Shown: positions 61,545 through 64,000 of the stretch, in pieces
Numbering within the stretch: the first letter of the stretch is position 1
How the letters are laid out: each line of letters starts with the position of its first letter
Source of the DNA: Antedon mediterranea
Lineage: Eukaryota > Echinodermata > Crinoidea > Comatulida > Antedonidae
Assembly: GCF_964355755.1 (NCBI RefSeq)
Contig: NC_092671.1
Location: 24,550,070-24,614,069 of the forward strand
DNA: 64,000 nucleotides
Direction of reading: 5' to 3'
Notes under the pieces: generated by a model
Seen by the model: the letters and a program-made list of their open reading frames with translations, nothing else
Database searches by the model: none
Told to the model about the DNA's origin: nothing
Made by a program: the position numbers and the translations under genes

Positions 61545-62322
61545 CACCGTGGTTAGGATTCCGGCACCGGAATTCAACTGCCCACCGTTAAGGAATCTGA
61601 CACGCTACTGCGCATGCCCACCGCGAAGCAATTATAGCTTGCACTAGTGCCACAGACCGCGCACCACACCATCGAGAGTCGGTTACACACTGTAGCCTAG
61701 TTAGTCGTTGCGCGGGGGAGAGTGAGATGGATGAAACTTGGCCATACATGAATTAATAATTAAAATAGAGGAAGTATAAGTTCGGAACGGGAGAAAAACA
61801 CCAGGCCTGCTCAGTGTCATAACGCTTGCGTATTTCAAGAAATGTACGAAAGTGAATATAGCGTAGCGTTGCGACCCCGACTTTCCCGAACAGTTCTGTT
61901 TTTTTTTCCACATCCGCGCGGCAGCTAGGTTGCCGTCAACAAATCAACTTGTATACGAGAGGGCATGTTATTACAGCATAATGCGTTTTATGAAATCTTT
62001 TTATTTTGTACTTGAAAAATCATAAACTAGTCATGTAGGCCTAATTATAATTCATAATTATATGAAGTTTAATACATGAATGAAGCAACCACTTTTTTAA
62101 TTACGAAATAAATAGGCCCACTGGTCACATCTAGCTGGTAGGCCTACTACTAGTAGTATTAGTTAGTAGGCATCTGGGCTAGTTCGCCGTGGCGCAGCTA
62201 TTAAATGATCCCATCGCTGTTATTAGAGTCGCCGATTACTTCATTGTGGGCATGCACAATAGCGTGTCGGATTCCCTAAAGCTGGGCAGTTGAGTTCCGG
62301 TGCCGGAATCCTAACCACGGCG
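61545..62322. mobile_element. 778-bp TIR element flanked by TTAAATTAA
   Basis: The left end CACCGTGGTTAGGATTCCGG and the complement of the right end CGCCGTGGTTAGGATTCCGG start inverted repeats of about 100 bp, which share CACCGGAA, CAACTGCCCA, GACACGCTA and GCATGCCCAC. TTAAATTAA stands on both sides (61536-61544 and 62323-62331). This is either a 9-bp duplication or a TTAA duplication (as in piggyBac and Kolobok) at a chance repeat. No transposase frame inside. Confidence 0.8.
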
Positions 62323-62504
62323 TTAAATTAAATAGGCATAGGCCCTGCAGTATCCTAAATTTATTATAATTTGCTTAAATTGTAATTTTGGACGTTTTTT
62401 ATAAATAATGTCACAAATTATTCTTTGTCTTAAATGTGAGTGTATGGTTAATTATGAAGCTAGCAATAGAAATTCTAATTCTACTATTATTTACAGATCA
62501 TCAG

Positions 62505-63581
62505 ATGGCGAATTTAATGGGCTATGGTGGCCAGTGAGTGCATTTTGATTTTTTTTTTCCACATAATCGGACATTACTATATTTGCTAAATGTATGATTT
62601 GATGGTTTTGTTATTTAACTTAAAGACACTGGGAATTACAGTAAGATACTCTCTCTACAGACCCACAGAAGTGTCTATTATTGTCCGATTAAGTTATTTA
62701 TTATTATTTTATTTCCCAGTACATTTCCAGCATTATGACCGGGTTAATTTTTCATCCAACACCCATACTCATAATAAACAACCAAATACTGAGTAACCCC
62801 ACTTTAATAGATTTAATCCAATCATTGTTACATGTACAGTACATCACAAAAATGAAGCACCTTAATCCTTTTTAATGCATGCATGATACAATGGTAAAAT
62901 GGCAGATACATGTCTATCACAAAAGGGGAGAAGGTTTTCAAACACATCCAGGGGGATCTGTAATTTTTATTTTCAAGATATGCTTTATTAGTAATAAACA
63001 AATTCTAATAGTAGTAGCAATTATTAAAATGCATAATAAAAAAAATACTTACAATACAGTACATTCAAGATAAAAACAATGCTGATAGCTGTATGCATAC
63101 TTACAGTGTTTCATTACAGCAGTACCTTTTAAATCTAATGTATTGCTCATTTTTTTTCTGAACAGATTTGGGTTATCCCAATTACCCAACGACAGGAAAG
63201 GACAGCCAGATTTAAATCAGCCTGGTAAACGCAACTTTTATGTTTACTTAGTGGTGGTCAATATATAGCCCACTCAATATTTCATTGACATGTGAAAAAT
63301 AATTTACTAGCCTACTAAATTATAGTGAAATCATAATACAAATGGATCTTAAAATCAGCAGTTTTGTCAATTTTCACATACTTTTTTTTTTTTTTTTTTT
63401 TTTTTCAGATTTTACATTGTTAGGGAAAAAGGGGAAGATGGGATTTTTTGGAGAAGGAGATAAGGAAATAAGTGATCCAACAAGTATATACTTTCCAGCA
63501 CACAGGTCGGAAAAAGATGTAAGTGTAAGACATGATTTATATGATCTATCAGCTGTTTCTTTTGATGATGTAGCCCACTGA
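62505..63581 (+). CDS. 86-aa protein, 3 exons, not recognised
   Basis: Coding exons 62505-62533, 63166-63224 and 63409-63581 join in phase with GT-AG introns and end TGA. The predicted 86-residue protein is hydrophilic, with no signal peptide or membrane segment. It contains GFLSQLPNDRKGQPDLNQP-like proline/aspartate-rich sequence near the junction of exons 1-2 (read FGLSQLPNDRKGQ), then LLGKKGKMGFFGEGD and a DPTSIYFPAHR segment. The first coding exon starts 8 bp after an acceptor, so a 5' UTR exon is likely. The last exon's acceptor follows a long poly-T run. I do not recognise the family; the size recalls small ciliary or mitochondrial proteins, but that is only an impression. Confidence 0.6.
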
Positions 63582-64000
63582 GTTAGTTGATGGTGAACTG
63601 TATGCTATTTTTTACTATATAAAGCCTTGATTGCACTGGACTTAATTTGGCTATACCCACTTGTTTTTCTAAACTACTATCAGTAAATGTATCTCTCTCC
63701 AAAAAAGTTAGTTCTGATCGACTGCCATTGTAGTTAAAATACTGTAGGTTTAAATTAAATTGCCCAAACATTCTTTTATATAAATGTATTTAGAAAATGT
63801 ATTCAATCATAAAACAGAATACAATATCATAAAAAAAGAAGTTAAAGTATTAATATCAGGTGTGCTGTTAACCTTACCAATTAAAAAAACAAAATCAGTT
63901 TATTTAGCTACATTAAAATATTATATACAGTAGAACCTATGTTTTAGTTTTACATTCCCTGGCTTTTACGTAAGCTTAAAATGACCAATGATGTCATCAT
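63582..64000. other. 3' flank of the small gene, non-coding
   Basis: AT-rich sequence to the window end. No gene or repeat recognised. Confidence 0.45.

Overview
The window is nuclear DNA from an animal. Genes are split by GT-AG introns, the sequence is AT-rich, and it carries a complete COP9 signalosome subunit 5 gene, three non-LTR retrotransposon remnants, an intact-looking LTR retrotransposon and many small DNA transposon derivatives. AGGCCTA/CTAGGCC low-complexity tracts, marine-invertebrate-type dispersed repeats and a JHAMT-like gene suggest a marine invertebrate, perhaps an echinoderm or other ambulacrarian. That placement is an inference of low certainty. Layout: (1) 1-7.1 kb is repeat-rich: a CR1/L2-like LINE tail, an old TIR element, and a Harbinger-like element (4968-5821) with a decayed Myb/SANT-like reading frame. 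(2) 7.1-23.2 kb, plus strand, is an 11-exon gene for a 369-residue seven-pass membrane protein that I cannot place in a named family. Its first intron holds a second Harbinger-like element, a 21/42-bp tandem array and a long dispersed repeat. (3) 27.35-34.42 kb, minus strand, is a complete COPS5 (CSN5) gene in seven coding exons. (4) 36.3-45.1 kb contains a TIR element with four GCGGCCGC sites, then a 7.8-kb Ty3/gypsy-type retrotransposon with two 297-bp LTRs that look identical by eye. (5) 46.1-55.5 kb has a perfect hairpin, a minisatellite, a JHAMT-like methyltransferase gene (minus), two tRNA-Val-like sequences, a LINE remnant and a galactose-3-O-sulfotransferase-type gene (minus). (6) 55.6-64 kb holds more repeats, a decayed LINE, a 778-bp TIR element and a three-exon gene for an 86-residue protein (plus). 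The host genes look unrelated to one another; no operon or cluster is evident. The most notable material is in the retrotransposon and the small DNA elements. The retrotransposon has a helix-hairpin-helix-like gag N-terminus, a GTTAAAC heptamer with a 6-nt spacer and a 10-bp stem at the gag-pol junction, an in-frame TAG between RNase H and integrase, an integrase ending in a PHD finger like those of KDM7/PHF8, and LTRs with two inverted ATGCAAAT octamers. Elsewhere, three palindromes of 24-40 bp are each flanked by 7-bp direct repeats, two of them sharing the same arms. Exon boundaries were set by eye from GT/AG sites, reading-phase agreement and, for COPS5, knowledge of the family. No search or alignment was run.
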